Below are positions 34,973 to 44,292 of a stretch of DNA of 64,000 bases, piece by piece (the stretch's first letter is position 1; every line of letters starts with the position of its first letter). The DNA comes from Paraburkholderia phosphatilytica. GTDB taxonomy: Bacteria; Pseudomonadota; Gammaproteobacteria; Burkholderiales; Burkholderiaceae. Location of the stretch: NCBI RefSeq assembly GCF_003443895.1, contig NZ_QQOA01000023.1, positions 59,685-123,684 on the forward strand. The letters are read 5' to 3'. Both the position numbers and the translations under genes were made by a program. Under the pieces are notes generated by a model, which worked only from the letters and a program-made list of their open reading frames with translations, was not told the origin of the DNA and did not search any database.

Positions 34973-37042
34973 TCAGCCGTTCTTCGCGACCCGCGCGAGC
35001 TGCGCCTTCGCGGCGTCGTAGATCTTGTCCGGCGTGAAGCCGAACTTCTCCTTCAGCTCCTTGAACGGCGCGGACGCGCCGAACGTGCGCATCACGATCT
35101 TTGCGCCGAGCGGTCCCGCGTAACGGTCCCAGCCGATCTCCGCGGCCTGCTCGACCGCGACGCGCGCCTCGACGTCGGGCGGCAGCACGTCGTTGCGATA
35201 GCGCTCGTCCTGCCGCTCGAACAGGTCCCACGACGGCATCGACACGACCCGCGCGCGCACGCCCTCGCCCTTCAGCTTCTCGTACGTCTCGATGCACGCG
35301 CCGAGCTCGCTGCCGGTCGCCATCAGGATCACCTGCGGCTTGCCGCCGTCCGCGTCGGCCACGACATACGCGCCGCGATGCACGCCTTCCGCCGACGCAT
35401 AGCGCTTGCGGTCGAGCGTGGGCAGCGGCTGGCGCGACAGGACGATGCACGCTGGCCGATGCGGATGCGACAGCGCGACGCGCCATGCTTCGGTCACTTC
35501 GTTCGCATCGCCGGGACGCAGCACGGTCAACCCCGGCACGCCGCGCAGCGACGCAAGCTGCTCGATCGGCTGGTGCGTCGGTCCGTCTTCGCCGAGACCG
35601 ATCGAGTCGTGCGTGAACACAAAGACCACCGGCACCTCCATGATGGCCGAGAGCCGGATCGGCGGCTTCATGTAATCGCTGAAGATCAGGAAGGTCGACG
35701 CGAACGGCCGCAGGTTCGACAGTGCGAGCCCGTTCGCGACCGCGCCCATACCGTGCTCGCGAATGCCGAAGTGCATGTTGCGGCCGCCATAGCTGTCGTG
35801 TTCGAAGCTGCCCGCGCCGTCGAACTTGAGCGCGGTCTTGGTGGATGGCGCGAGGTCCGCCGCGCCGCCGAGCAGCCATGGAATGCGCTGCGCGAGCACG
35901 TTCAGCACCTTGCCCGACGATTCGCGCGTGGCCAGCCCTTTCGCGTCCGCATCGAACACGGGCAGATTCTTGTCCCAGCTTTCAGGGAGGGTATGCGCGT
36001 CCATCTGCGCGAGCTCGCGCGCGGCATCCGGATAGCGCGAACGGAAGTCGTCGAATTTTTTCTGCCAGGTTTCGCGCGCCGCCTTGCCGCGTGCGCCGAT
36101 ACCCGCCGCGAAGCGCTCGCGCACGCCGTCGGGCACATAAAAGAATTTGTCCTCCGGCCAGCCGTATGCGCGCTTCGCGAGCTTCACTTCTTCTTCGCCG
36201 AGCGGCTCGCCGTGCGCGGCCGCGGTGTCCTGCTTGTTCGGCGCGCCCCAGCCGATGATGCTCTTCACGACGATCAGCGTGGGCCGGTCGCTCTGCTTCG
36301 CTTCGTTGAACGCGGCTTCGAGCGCGGCGGGATCGTTCACGTCGTCGACGTGCAGCGTGTGCCAGCCGTAGCCGTGAAAGCGCGCTTCGGGATCGTCGCT
36401 GTACGCCAGGTCCGTGTGGCCCTCGATCGTCACGCGGTTGCTGTCGTAGATCCAGATCAGGTTCGACAGCTGCAGATGCCCGGCGAGCGATGCGGCTTCA
36501 TGCGACACGCCTTCCATCATGTCGCCGTCGCCGCAGAGCGCGTACACGCGATAGTCAAACACCTGCGCGTCGGGCTGGTTGAAACGCGACTCGTACCAGC
36601 GCGCGGCCATCGCCATGCCGACGCTGTTGCCGAGCCCCTGGCCGAGCGGACCGGTCGTGGTTTCGACGCCGGTCGTCATCCGGTATTCCGGGTGGCCCGG
36701 CGTGTTGCTGTCGAGCTGACGGAACTGCTTGATGTCGTCGATCGACACCGCGGGGCCGCCGGTCGGTTTGCCATGTTCGTCGACGGCCTTCACGCTGGCG
36801 AGATGCAGCATCGAGTAAAGCAGCATCGACGCATGTCCGACCGACAGCACGAAGCGGTCGCGGTTCGGCCACAGCGGCTCGTCGGGATCGTAGCGAAGAT
36901 GGTTCTGCCACAGGTGATACGCGACCGGCGCGAGCGCCATCGGCGTACCGGGGTGGCCGGAGTTGGCCTTCTGCACGGCATCCATCGACAACGTGCGGAT
37001 GGTGTTGATGCATAGCTGGTCGAGGGCGGGATCGTTCTGCAT
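34973..37042 (-). CDS. tktA: transketolase
   Basis: The 689-residue product is a thiamine-diphosphate enzyme of the pentose phosphate and Calvin pathways that moves two-carbon units between sugar phosphates. Landmarks are SGHPGTPMALAP near residue 28, the diphosphate-binding GDGDMMEG near residue 160, and HDSIGLGEDGPTHQPIEQL in the pyrimidine domain. The C-terminal domain is complete. The ATG at 37042 has AGGAGT nine bases upstream. Although the frame is open 101 codons further, no homology is seen there. Confidence 0.97.
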   Translation of the reverse strand: MQNDPALDQLCINTIRTLSMDAVQKANSGHPGTPMALAPVAYHLWQNHLRYDPDEPLWPNRDRFVLSVGHASMLLYSMLHLASVKAVDEHGKPTGGPAVSIDDIKQFRQLDSNTPGHPEYRMTTGVETTTGPLGQGLGNSVGMAMAARWYESRFNQPDAQVFDYRVYALCGDGDMMEGVSHEAASLAGHLQLSNLIWIYDSNRVTIEGHTDLAYSDDPEARFHGYGWHTLHVDDVNDPAALEAAFNEAKQSDRPTLIVVKSIIGWGAPNKQDTAAAHGEPLGEEEVKLAKRAYGWPEDKFFYVPDGVRERFAAGIGARGKAARETWQKKFDDFRSRYPDAARELAQMDAHTLPESWDKNLPVFDADAKGLATRESSGKVLNVLAQRIPWLLGGAADLAPSTKTALKFDGAGSFEHDSYGGRNMHFGIREHGMGAVANGLALSNLRPFASTFLIFSDYMKPPIRLSAIMEVPVVFVFTHDSIGLGEDGPTHQPIEQLASLRGVPGLTVLRPGDANEVTEAWRVALSHPHRPACIVLSRQPLPTLDRKRYASAEGVHRGAYVVADADGGKPQVILMATGSELGACIETYEKLKGEGVRARVVSMPSWDLFERQDERYRNDVLPPDVEARVAVEQAAEIGWDRYAGPLGAKIVMRTFGASAPFKELKEKFGFTPDKIYDAAKAQLARVAKNG

Positions 37043-37471
37043 GAATGGACTCCTGTTCGACGGTTGGCGTGGACGCACGCGCACAGTGGACGGATCCGGC
37101 GCACAGGTTCGCCGCTCCTTCAGTTCCATCACATTCTGATGGAGCGAAAGGTTGCGGGCGCTCATCTCATGAACCCGTATGAACCCGTCGGGACGACTTT
37201 CAGTAAAGCACACGCGCGCGAGCGCGGCAGCGAAACTGCACGGCACGGCTGGACCGGCGTGCGCGCGCCGCGCGAGCGGGTCGGTGCTTCGCGTCGGCAC
37301 TGGCATGGCGGTGTTTTCACTACGTTGCATGACACACCGCAGCAACTATCGATCCCCACGACCGCCAGGCTCACGGCCCGTGTTCGGATAACGCAAGCCG
37401 CGCGTCAGGTATGAAGGTTGCGCGCACTCCGGGATATGCACTGCAAAAACCATCATCCCAGGGAGATCGCA
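37043..37471. other. intergenic region upstream of transketolase
   Basis: These 429 bases separate two divergent genes and show no convincing coding frame. TCCATCA (37125-37131) and TGATGGA (37137-37143) form a 7-bp inverted repeat about 85 bases from the transketolase start. ATGAACCCGT is directly repeated at 37169-37188. Either may be a control site. I cannot assign a regulator. Confidence 0.35.
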
Positions 37472-37729
37472 ATGCCGTATACGACGATCCGCGTGTCGGA
37501 CAGGGAAGTTCAGGTCGAGCTGACGGTGTACACATTCGCCGAAAAGAGCGACGCCGACGCGTTCGAACAGTGCGCGCTGCAACACCCGATCGAAACCTGC
37601 TACCGCCGCTGTCCGCCCGTTGCGCTGCGGTCGGCGAAGGCTCATGAACGTCCCGACGATCCCGATCGCGCGCGGGCCGTATCGCGTTCCGCGGGTGGCG
37701 GCATGATGCCGGCGCGCGGGATGCGCTGA
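37472..37729 (+). CDS. small protein of unknown function, first of three
   Basis: The 85-residue product starts at the ATG at 37472 behind GGGAGATCGCA. The N-terminal half looks folded (PYTTIRVSDREVQVELTVYT, with two Cys in EQCALQHPIETCYRRCPP, in all three Cys). The C-terminal part is Arg/Asp/Gly-rich and likely disordered. No signal peptide. I recognise no family. It is followed 13 bases later by another small gene, and by the efflux adaptor emrA further on. Confidence 0.6.
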   Translation: MPYTTIRVSDREVQVELTVYTFAEKSDADAFEQCALQHPIETCYRRCPPVALRSAKAHERPDDPDRARAVSRSAGGGMMPARGMR

Positions 37730-37742
37730 CCGAGGAATACCG

Positions 37743-37961
37743 ATGCATCCGATCACGCTCGAGGTCTCCGGCTGGACGACCTCCTTCCCGCCGCTGCTTC
37801 ATATGCCGACACCGCCCGAAGTCGATCCCGACGCTCCCGCGCCCGACATCGATCCCGACCCGCCGCTGCCCGAGGACGATCCCGACTGGCCCGACCTGCC
37901 GCATCCGCCGGCCGGCGACTCGCCTCCGCCGCCGCAACCGCCGCAGCGCGTTCTGCATTGA
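37743..37961 (+). CDS. small Pro/Asp-rich protein, second of three
   Basis: The 72-residue product begins MHPITLEVSGWTTSFPPLLH and continues with alternating Pro and Asp (PDAPAPDIDPDPPLPEDDPD), giving an acidic, extended chain. No signal peptide or known domain. A GAGGAAT ribosome site lies just before the ATG at 37743. It could be an extended periplasmic or cytoplasmic spacer. Function is unknown. Confidence 0.55.
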   Translation: MHPITLEVSGWTTSFPPLLHMPTPPEVDPDAPAPDIDPDPPLPEDDPDWPDLPHPPAGDSPPPPQPPQRVLH

Positions 37962-37982
37962 GTTCGCCTTCAAGGAGCCAAC

Positions 37983-38216
37983 ATGTCCGGCAACCGTGAA
38001 AAACATCCGCATTCGAACCGCAGCGAAAAACAGATCGACGAAGCGGTCGAAAACACCTTCCCCGCGAGCGATGCGCCATCGACCGGCGGCAAGACCCGCA
38101 TCGAAAGCGACGGCGGTACTTCGCGCGACGAGCGCGATCATCGCGACGATCGCGACGATCGCGACACGCACAAGGATGACCATACGGAGCACCGTTCGTC
38201 GCACGGGTCGCGCTGA
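37983..38216 (+). CDS. small hydrophilic protein with FPASD motif, third of three
   Basis: The 77-residue product has IDEAVENTFPASDAPS near residue 18. That FPASDxPS-type motif recurs in many short uncharacterized proteobacterial proteins. The second half is an Asp/Arg/His repeat (RDERDHRDDRDDRDTHKDDH) encoded by a 9-base DNA repeat. AAGGAG precedes the ATG at 37983. It is probably disordered. Its place directly ahead of the efflux adaptor gene hints at co-expression, not function. Confidence 0.65.
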   Translation: MSGNREKHPHSNRSEKQIDEAVENTFPASDAPSTGGKTRIESDGGTSRDERDHRDDRDDRDTHKDDHTEHRSSHGSR

Positions 38217-38267
38217 TGCGGGCCGCCAATTCGACGCGCGCGGCCGCCGCGCGCAGGCGGGCGCGCC

Positions 38268-39437
38268 ATGGCTGAACCTCGCAACGAAGACGACCCGCAG
38301 GACGGGCAACCGCACGGCGATGACGACGCCGCTGATCAAGACAGCGGCAAAGACAGCCCGAACGGCGATGACGCTGGCAACGACAGCAGCAAACGCAAAC
38401 GCCCGGGCAGGAAGCCGCTGATCATCATCGGCCTCGTCGTCGTGCTGCTCGGGATCGGTGCATTCGTCTGGTGGTTCGCGACGCGCAACGAGGAAGGCAC
38501 CGACGACGCGTACACCGACGGCAACGCGATCACGATCGCGCCGAAAGTCTCCGGCTACGTGACGACGCTCGCGATCAACGACAACACCTATGTGCACAAG
38601 GGCGACCTGCTGCTGGTGATCGACAAGCGCGACTATCAGGCGCAGGTCGATCAGGCGCAGGCACAGCTCGGCCTCGCGCAGGCGCAGCTGAATTCCGCGC
38701 AGGTGCAACTCGACATTGCGAAGGTCCAGTATCCGGCGCAGTACGCGCAGGCGAAAGCGCAGATCGAATCCGCCGAAGCGAACTTCAAACAGGCGCAGGC
38801 TGCTTACGCACGACAGCACGCAGTGGACGTCCGCGCGACGTCACAGCAGAACATCGACACCGCGAACGCGCAGCAGGCCACTGCGGTTGCGAACGTCGAC
38901 ACGGCGCGCGCACAGCTGAAGACCGCCGCGCTCGTGCCGCAGCAGATCCGCCAGGTGGAAGCGACCGTCGAGGAACGCCGGCAGCAGGTGCGGCAGGCCG
39001 AGGCGCAGCTCGAGCAGGCGCAGCTGAATCTGTCGTGGTGCGAAGTGCGTTCGCCGTCGGACGGCTGGGTCACGCGCCGCAACGTGCAGTACGGCAGTTT
39101 TCTGCAGGCCGGCGTCACGCTCTTCTCGATCGTCACGCCGGACGTCTGGGTGACCGCGAACTACAAGGAATCGCAGTTGGACCGCATGCGTCCCGGCGAC
39201 AAGGTGAAGATCAAGGTCGACGCGTATCCGAACCTGGAACTGCACGGGCACGTGGACAGTGTGCAGCTCGGCAGCGGCTCGCGCTTTTCCGCGTTCCCCG
39301 CGGAAAACGCGACCGGCAACTTCGTGAAGATCGTGCAGCGCGTGCCCGTGAAAATCGTGATCGACGACGGCATGCCGAAAGATCATCCGCTCGGGCTCGG
39401 CCTCTCCGTCGAACCGACGGTTTATCTGCGCCACTAG
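38268..39437 (+). CDS. emrA: HlyD/EmrA-family efflux adaptor
   Basis: The 389-residue product is a periplasmic membrane-fusion protein that links an inner-membrane pump to an outer-membrane channel. A hydrophilic N-terminal stretch (about 1-45) precedes one membrane helix (PLIIIGLVVVLLGIGAFVWW). Then come a biotinyl-lipoyl domain, a long Gln/Ala-rich coiled coil (about 120-240) and a beta-barrel domain with VTANYKESQLDRMRPGDKV. This matches EmrA. The EmrB and OprM-type partners are encoded 0.9 kb downstream, but a terminator intervenes. Confidence 0.9.
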   Translation: MAEPRNEDDPQDGQPHGDDDAADQDSGKDSPNGDDAGNDSSKRKRPGRKPLIIIGLVVVLLGIGAFVWWFATRNEEGTDDAYTDGNAITIAPKVSGYVTTLAINDNTYVHKGDLLLVIDKRDYQAQVDQAQAQLGLAQAQLNSAQVQLDIAKVQYPAQYAQAKAQIESAEANFKQAQAAYARQHAVDVRATSQQNIDTANAQQATAVANVDTARAQLKTAALVPQQIRQVEATVEERRQQVRQAEAQLEQAQLNLSWCEVRSPSDGWVTRRNVQYGSFLQAGVTLFSIVTPDVWVTANYKESQLDRMRPGDKVKIKVDAYPNLELHGHVDSVQLGSGSRFSAFPAENATGNFVKIVQRVPVKIVIDDGMPKDHPLGLGLSVEPTVYLRH

Positions 39438-39464
39438 CGCTTCATCGATAAATCTTCCGGGCAC

Positions 39465-39513
39465 AAAAAAACGCGCAGCCCGGCAAGAGTTTCAACCGGG
39501 CTGCGCGTTTTTT
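39465..39513. terminator. strong bidirectional terminator after emrA
   Basis: The strand 39465-39483 (a run of A, then CGCGCAGCCCGG) pairs perfectly with 39496-39513 (CCGGGCTGCGCG, then six T) across a 12-base loop. Both strands end in a T-run, so it can stop transcripts from emrA and from the small minus-strand gene at 39595. Confidence 0.95.
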
Positions 39514-39594
39514 ACTATCCCCTTCCGTCTGCCTTCACGCGCGCGATGCAGCAGGATCGCGCCGCGCAAAATCGGGCCGGGTATGGATCAGGTA

Positions 39595-39831
39595 TTACCA
39601 GTCCGGATTCGACACGTCGAGCTGATAGTTCAGCGCGCGATTGAACACGCGGTACGGACGCGCGGCGCCGTCGAGCAGCTCGCGCCAGGCGCCGATCACG
39701 GCCAGCGAATCCGTGCCCAGCGTGGCGCAGCGGCTCGGCAACTGACCGGGGAGCGCACCCTCGCTGCCTTGCGCGATCGCGCGCAGCAATGCGGCATCTT
39801 TTTCCCCGACCTGTATTTCATAGTGATTCAT
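39595..39831 (-). CDS. hypothetical 78-residue protein
   Basis: The ATG at 39831 has GAGG eleven bases upstream on the minus strand. The product starts MNHYEIQVGEKDAALLRAIA, contains two Cys-free helices and a segment SLAVIGAWRELLDG, and ends LDVSNPDW. No signal peptide or membrane helix. I recognise no family. It sits between the emrA terminator and the emrB gene, on the opposite strand to both. Confidence 0.5.
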   Translation of the reverse strand: MNHYEIQVGEKDAALLRAIAQGSEGALPGQLPSRCATLGTDSLAVIGAWRELLDGAARPYRVFNRALNYQLDVSNPDW

Positions 39832-40331
39832 GTGCGCACCTCGACGCGGATTGGGACGCCGGCCACTTCATGTTCGACGAACGCGAGCCCGGCCCAACAT
39901 TAGATGAAAGCAGCTTGTGTACCAGTTTCTTGTCGTCATTCGCGATATGCATGGCAACCACTCCTGCTCTTCGTGCCCGTTGACAGTGTTGTGACGCTGC
40001 ACATCTGCACGCGGATGCCAGTCACGATCATGGTGCAGCGGCGCGGCGGACACAAGTGCATTTTCATGCATCCGACCCGAAGCCTGCACCGTCGCGGTGA
40101 CGCGCGGATGGCGGTGAGCGCGGGCCCTTCTACGCGCGCTCCGGGCTCGCCGTTTGCTGACCCCGAAATATTGCGCAGCGCGGGCTGCGATGGTTTTTCC
40201 TTGTGCGCCGCTCCCGCACATTCGCCCGCTCAGGACCGAGACCCTTCGATGCCATTGCCCCGCTTCCAGATGCCACCGTTCGCGCTTCCCGCTTCTCTCG
40301 CTAATCGTCTTCTGCACGCGGGATCGACGCA
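39832..40331. other. 500-base interval upstream of emrB
   Basis: I see no convincing full gene here. A short frame from an ATG at 40249 (28 codons, MPLPRFQMPPFALPASLANR...) ends at a TGA that overlaps the emrB start, 40332-40335, which would suit a coupled leader peptide. The region must also hold the promoter for emrB and the minus-strand gene, but no clear boxes stand out. Confidence 0.3.
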
Positions 40332-41903
40332 ATGAGCGAACCCCACGGCAACTGGCGCCCATCGGCGAACCCGTGGCTCATCGCGATCGTCGTCACGCTC
40401 GCCGCGTTCATGGAAGTGCTCGATACGACCATCGTCAACGTCGCGCTGCCGCACATCGCGGGCACGATGTCGGCGAGCTACGACGAAGCCACGTGGACGC
40501 TGACCTCCTACCTCGTGTCGAACGGCATCGTGCTGCCGATCTCCGCGTTCTTCGGGCGCATCATGGGACGCAAGCGCTATTTCCTCGTATGTATTGCCGC
40601 GTTCACGGTCTGCTCGTTTCTGTGCGGCATCGCGACGAGCCTCGGCCAGCTGATCGTGTTCCGCGTGCTGCAGGGATTCTTCGGCGGCGGCCTGCAGCCG
40701 AACCAGCAGTCGATCATTCTCGACACCTTCCCGCCCGAACAGCGCGGCCGCGCGTTCTCGATCTCCGCGATCGCGATCGTCGTCGCGCCGGTGCTCGGCC
40801 CGACGCTCGGCGGCTGGATCACGGACAACTTCTCATGGCGCTGGGTGTTCCTGCTGAACGTGCCGGTCGGCATCCTGACGACGCTCGCCGTGATGCAGCT
40901 CGTCGAAGATCCGCCGTGGGAACGGCGCCAGCGCGGCAAGGTGTCGATCGACTACATCGGCATCGCGCTGATCGCGATCGGACTCGGTTGCCTGCAGGTG
41001 ATGCTCGATCGCGGCGAGGACGACGACTGGTTCAAGTCGCCGTTCATCGTGACGTTCGGCGTGCTGGCCGCACTCGGCATTCTCGGCGCCACCGTGTGGC
41101 TGATCTACGCGAAGCGGCCAGTCGTTCATCTCGGTGTGCTGAAAGACCGCAATTTTGCGCTGGGCTGCGTGATGATGGGCGCGTTCGCGATGATCCTGTA
41201 CGGCAGCGCGGTGCTCGTGCCGCAGCTCGCGCAGCAGCAGCTCGGCTATACCGCGATGCTCGCGGGCCTCGTGCTGTCGCCGGGCGCCGTGCTGATCGTG
41301 ATGGAGATCCCGATCATCAGCAAGGCGATGCCGCACATCCAGACGCGCTACTTCGTCACGACCGGCTTCGTGCTGCTGGCGCTCGCGCTGGCCTACGCGC
41401 ATACGCTCGTGCCGGATGTGGATTACGACACGCTCGTGAAGATGCGCAGTTCGCAGTCGATCGCGATCGGCTTCCTGTTCGTGCCGATCACGACGCTCGC
41501 GTACCTGACCGTGCCGCGCCAGCTGAACAACGATGCATCGGCGCTCTTCACGATGTTCCGCAACGTGGCCGGCTCGATCGGCATCTCGATCTCGACCGCG
41601 ATGGTGCGCGAGCGCGCGCAGGTGCGGATGGCGCATCTGTCCGGGCACATGACGCTGCTCTCGCAGAACTACACCGACACGCTCAACCGCACCGCAAAGA
41701 CCATCATGGACATGACGGGCCAGCCGTTCGCGGCCGCGCTGCAGACCGCAACCGGCCGCATCTACCAGACCTTCGTCTCGCAGGCGACGATCCTCGCGTA
41801 CATCGACGTGTTCGCGTATCTCGCGATCTTCTGCCTGTGCTGCGTGCCTTTTACGTTCTTCTTCTCGCCGGTGAAGGCCGCCGGCGGCGGTGGAGGACAC
41901 TGA
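40332..41903 (+). CDS. emrB: MFS multidrug efflux pump, DHA2/EmrB type
   Basis: The 523-residue product has 14 predicted helices. Signatures are LDTTIVNVALPHIAGTM (helix 1, motif D1), GFFGGGLQPNQQSIILDTFP (helix 4-5) and APVLGPTLGGWI (helix 5, motif C of drug antiporters). EmrB-type pumps expel hydrophobic compounds through an EmrA adaptor and an outer-membrane channel using the proton gradient. The channel gene begins one base after the stop. The adaptor gene lies upstream behind a terminator. Confidence 0.93.
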   Translation: MSEPHGNWRPSANPWLIAIVVTLAAFMEVLDTTIVNVALPHIAGTMSASYDEATWTLTSYLVSNGIVLPISAFFGRIMGRKRYFLVCIAAFTVCSFLCGIATSLGQLIVFRVLQGFFGGGLQPNQQSIILDTFPPEQRGRAFSISAIAIVVAPVLGPTLGGWITDNFSWRWVFLLNVPVGILTTLAVMQLVEDPPWERRQRGKVSIDYIGIALIAIGLGCLQVMLDRGEDDDWFKSPFIVTFGVLAALGILGATVWLIYAKRPVVHLGVLKDRNFALGCVMMGAFAMILYGSAVLVPQLAQQQLGYTAMLAGLVLSPGAVLIVMEIPIISKAMPHIQTRYFVTTGFVLLALALAYAHTLVPDVDYDTLVKMRSSQSIAIGFLFVPITTLAYLTVPRQLNNDASALFTMFRNVAGSIGISISTAMVRERAQVRMAHLSGHMTLLSQNYTDTLNRTAKTIMDMTGQPFAAALQTATGRIYQTFVSQATILAYIDVFAYLAIFCLCCVPFTFFFSPVKAAGGGGGH

Positions 41904-41904
41904 C

Positions 41905-43545
41905 ATGTTCAATCGTTTGCCGTCGTTGCGTTCGCGATTTCATGCGATGTTCATTGCGTTCATTGGTGTGTTCATTGCGCCGTTCACTGCCGTGTTCATC
42001 ACGGCCTGCACCGTTGGACCGAACTACCAGCCGCCGCAAGCCGACGTGCCGGCGCAGTGGCACGACACGCAGCACGCAGCGGCGAACGCGGCAACCGCAT
42101 CGGCCGCGTCGGCCACGTCGAGCGCATCGGTGCCGACCGTCGATTCGGACCCCGACCCGCGCTGGTGGCGCAGCTTCAACGACCCGACGCTCGATTCGCT
42201 GATCGAGCGCGCGGTGGCCGGCAACCCCGATCTGCAGCAGGCGGTGTTGCGCATCGCGCAGGCGCGCCTGCAGACGCAGCAGGCAGCCGCGCAGGGCCTG
42301 CCGAATCTGCGCGCGACCGCGAGCTATCAGCGCGAACAGCTCGGCCTGAAAGGCATTCTCGAATCGCAAGGCGTCTATAACCGCGTCGATCAACTCGGCG
42401 CGCCGGGTTCGCCGCTCGACTCGATCTCCCCGAATGCGGGCACAGCCGTACAGAACGGCGCGAACAAGCTGCTCGACCAGCTGACGGCGCCGGTCAATCT
42501 CTGGCAGGCGGGCTTCGACGCATCGTGGGAACTCGACCTGTTCGGCCGCGTGCGGCGTTCGGTCGAAGCCTCGCAGGCGCAGACCCAGGCGGCGATCGAA
42601 AACCGCAACGACGCGCTGCTGTCGCTCGAAGCGGAGGTCGCGCAGACCTACGCGCAACTGCGCGGCGCGCAGACCATCCGCGCGGTCGCGACCAGCCTCG
42701 TCGACCAGCAGCGCGAGATCGTCGAGCTCACGCAGAGCCAGGCGAAGGTCGGACTCGCGAGCCAGCTCGACGTGCGCAGCGCGGCCGCGCAGCTCGCCAC
42801 GACGCAGGCCGGGCTCCCGCAATACGATCAGCAGATCGAACAATCGATGAACGGTCTCGCGTATCTCGTCGGTGAAGCGCCCGGCGCGCTCGATACCGAA
42901 CTGTCGACGCCCGCCGCCGTGCCGCCAGTGCCGCCGACGGTGCCGATCGGTCTGCCCTCCACGCTCGCGCGCCGCCGCCCCGATATCCGCGAAGCGGAAG
43001 CGAATCTGCATGCGGCCACCGCGAGCGTCGGCGTTGCAGTCGCGCAGTTCTATCCGGACATCTCGCTGACGGGCAGCGTGGGCACGCGCGCGTTGAACGC
43101 GAGCGACCTGTCGCACTGGTCGCATCTGTTCTATGCATTCGGCCCGCAGATTTCGCTGCCGATCTTTCAGGGCGGCGCGCTCGTGGCGAACCTGAAGCTC
43201 TCGAAGGTGCAGCAGGCGAATGCGGCGCTCGCGTATCGGAAGGCGGTGCTCGGCGCGCTGCGCGACGTCGATAACGCGCTTGCCGTCTACCGCACCGACC
43301 AGGCGCGCCACGTGTCGCTCGACGACAGCGTGCGCGAACAGCAGCAGGCGTTCGATCTCGCGCGCGACAGCTATCGCAAGGGCCTCGTCACCTACATCAA
43401 TGTGCTTGATGCGGAACGGCAGCTCGCGCAGGATCGCGAGCAGGCCGCACAGAGCAACGCGCAGGTGACGACGGATCTGGTCGCGCTCTACAAGGCGCTG
43501 GGCGGCGGCTGGCAGGACGATGCGAGCGCTGCTGCGGCGCGGTGA
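41905..43545 (+). CDS. OprM/NodT-family outer-membrane efflux channel lipoprotein
   Basis: The 546-residue product is a TolC-like channel of the RND/EmrAB type. The signal region ends in a lipobox FITAC, followed by TVGPNYQPP, the classic NodT/OprM start. Two repeats of coiled-coil OEP domain follow, with DPRWWRSFNDPTLDSLIERA near residue 75 and LARRRPDIREAEANLHAATA near residue 350. The signal segment itself is an odd repeat of Phe-Ile. A GGAGG precedes the ATG at 41905. It completes the emrA-emrB-channel set. Confidence 0.93.
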   Translation: MFNRLPSLRSRFHAMFIAFIGVFIAPFTAVFITACTVGPNYQPPQADVPAQWHDTQHAAANAATASAASATSSASVPTVDSDPDPRWWRSFNDPTLDSLIERAVAGNPDLQQAVLRIAQARLQTQQAAAQGLPNLRATASYQREQLGLKGILESQGVYNRVDQLGAPGSPLDSISPNAGTAVQNGANKLLDQLTAPVNLWQAGFDASWELDLFGRVRRSVEASQAQTQAAIENRNDALLSLEAEVAQTYAQLRGAQTIRAVATSLVDQQREIVELTQSQAKVGLASQLDVRSAAAQLATTQAGLPQYDQQIEQSMNGLAYLVGEAPGALDTELSTPAAVPPVPPTVPIGLPSTLARRRPDIREAEANLHAATASVGVAVAQFYPDISLTGSVGTRALNASDLSHWSHLFYAFGPQISLPIFQGGALVANLKLSKVQQANAALAYRKAVLGALRDVDNALAVYRTDQARHVSLDDSVREQQQAFDLARDSYRKGLVTYINVLDAERQLAQDREQAAQSNAQVTTDLVALYKALGGGWQDDASAAAAR

Positions 43546-43791
43546 ACGGCGGGGTGGCGCGGGCGTGTACCCGTCTGTGCTCGTGGAGCCCATTTTTCGT
43601 GCCGCATCGCGGCCGCGGTTACAAGCTGCAATAACTGCAACCTTCGTTCGCAGATATTTCAAATCGCCGTCATCCCCGTGCCCCGTCTGATGCCGCGGCG
43701 CGCCGCCAGTCCGGGCTGCGGCGCCGCTGCACCAAAATGGCACAGACCTTGCGTGACTTCATACGAAAGCTGCATCGGCAGGAGGCACTGC

Positions 43792-44292
43792 ATGAGCATC
43801 ACGAGACCTTTGACACCGCCTTCGGGCGGCGCGCGCATCGTCGGCAAGAGCGGCGGATCGCTGGGCCCCGGCCCCGAACTGATGACCGCCGCGACGCTGG
43901 ATGGCGACAAGGTCCTGAGCAACGACGGCGACGACATCGGCAAGGTGAAGGACATCATGCTCGACGTGCGGGCGGGCCGCGTCGCTTACGTGGTGATGTC
44001 GACGGGCGGATTTCTCGGCGTGGGCGACAAGCTGCTCGCGATTCCGTGGGACGCGCTCACGCTCGATCTGGACCGCAAGTGCTTTCGTCTCGACATGAGC
44101 GCCGAGCGCGTGAAGAACGCGCCGGGCTTCGACAAGGATCACTGGCCTTCGATGGCGGATCAGACGTGGGCCAGTTCCGCGCACCAGTTCTTCGGCCGCG
44201 AGCCGCACCTGAATCCGGACATGGAGCTGGACGTTGACGACGGCGAGCCCGGTTCGCCCGATGCACCCGACGCAGGGAGTGTGAAGCTGTGA
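43792..44292 (+). CDS. PRC-barrel domain protein
   Basis: The 166-residue product has a PRC-barrel beta-domain at about residues 30-100 (TAATLDGDKVLSNDGDDIGK, then VAYVVMSTGGFLGVGDKLLA and IPWDALTLD). A longer helical part follows, ending in an acidic tail. Such proteins are often general stress or photosynthesis-related scaffolds. Start is the ATG at 43792 behind CAGGAGG. No signal peptide. The genes on either side give no functional clue. Confidence 0.85.
   Translation: MSITRPLTPPSGGARIVGKSGGSLGPGPELMTAATLDGDKVLSNDGDDIGKVKDIMLDVRAGRVAYVVMSTGGFLGVGDKLLAIPWDALTLDLDRKCFRLDMSAERVKNAPGFDKDHWPSMADQTWASSAHQFFGREPHLNPDMELDVDDGEPGSPDAPDAGSVKL

Noticed and set aside
41851..43743. 630-codon open frame on the minus strand
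   Set aside because: Antisense to the outer-membrane channel gene, which has clear NodT/OprM motifs.
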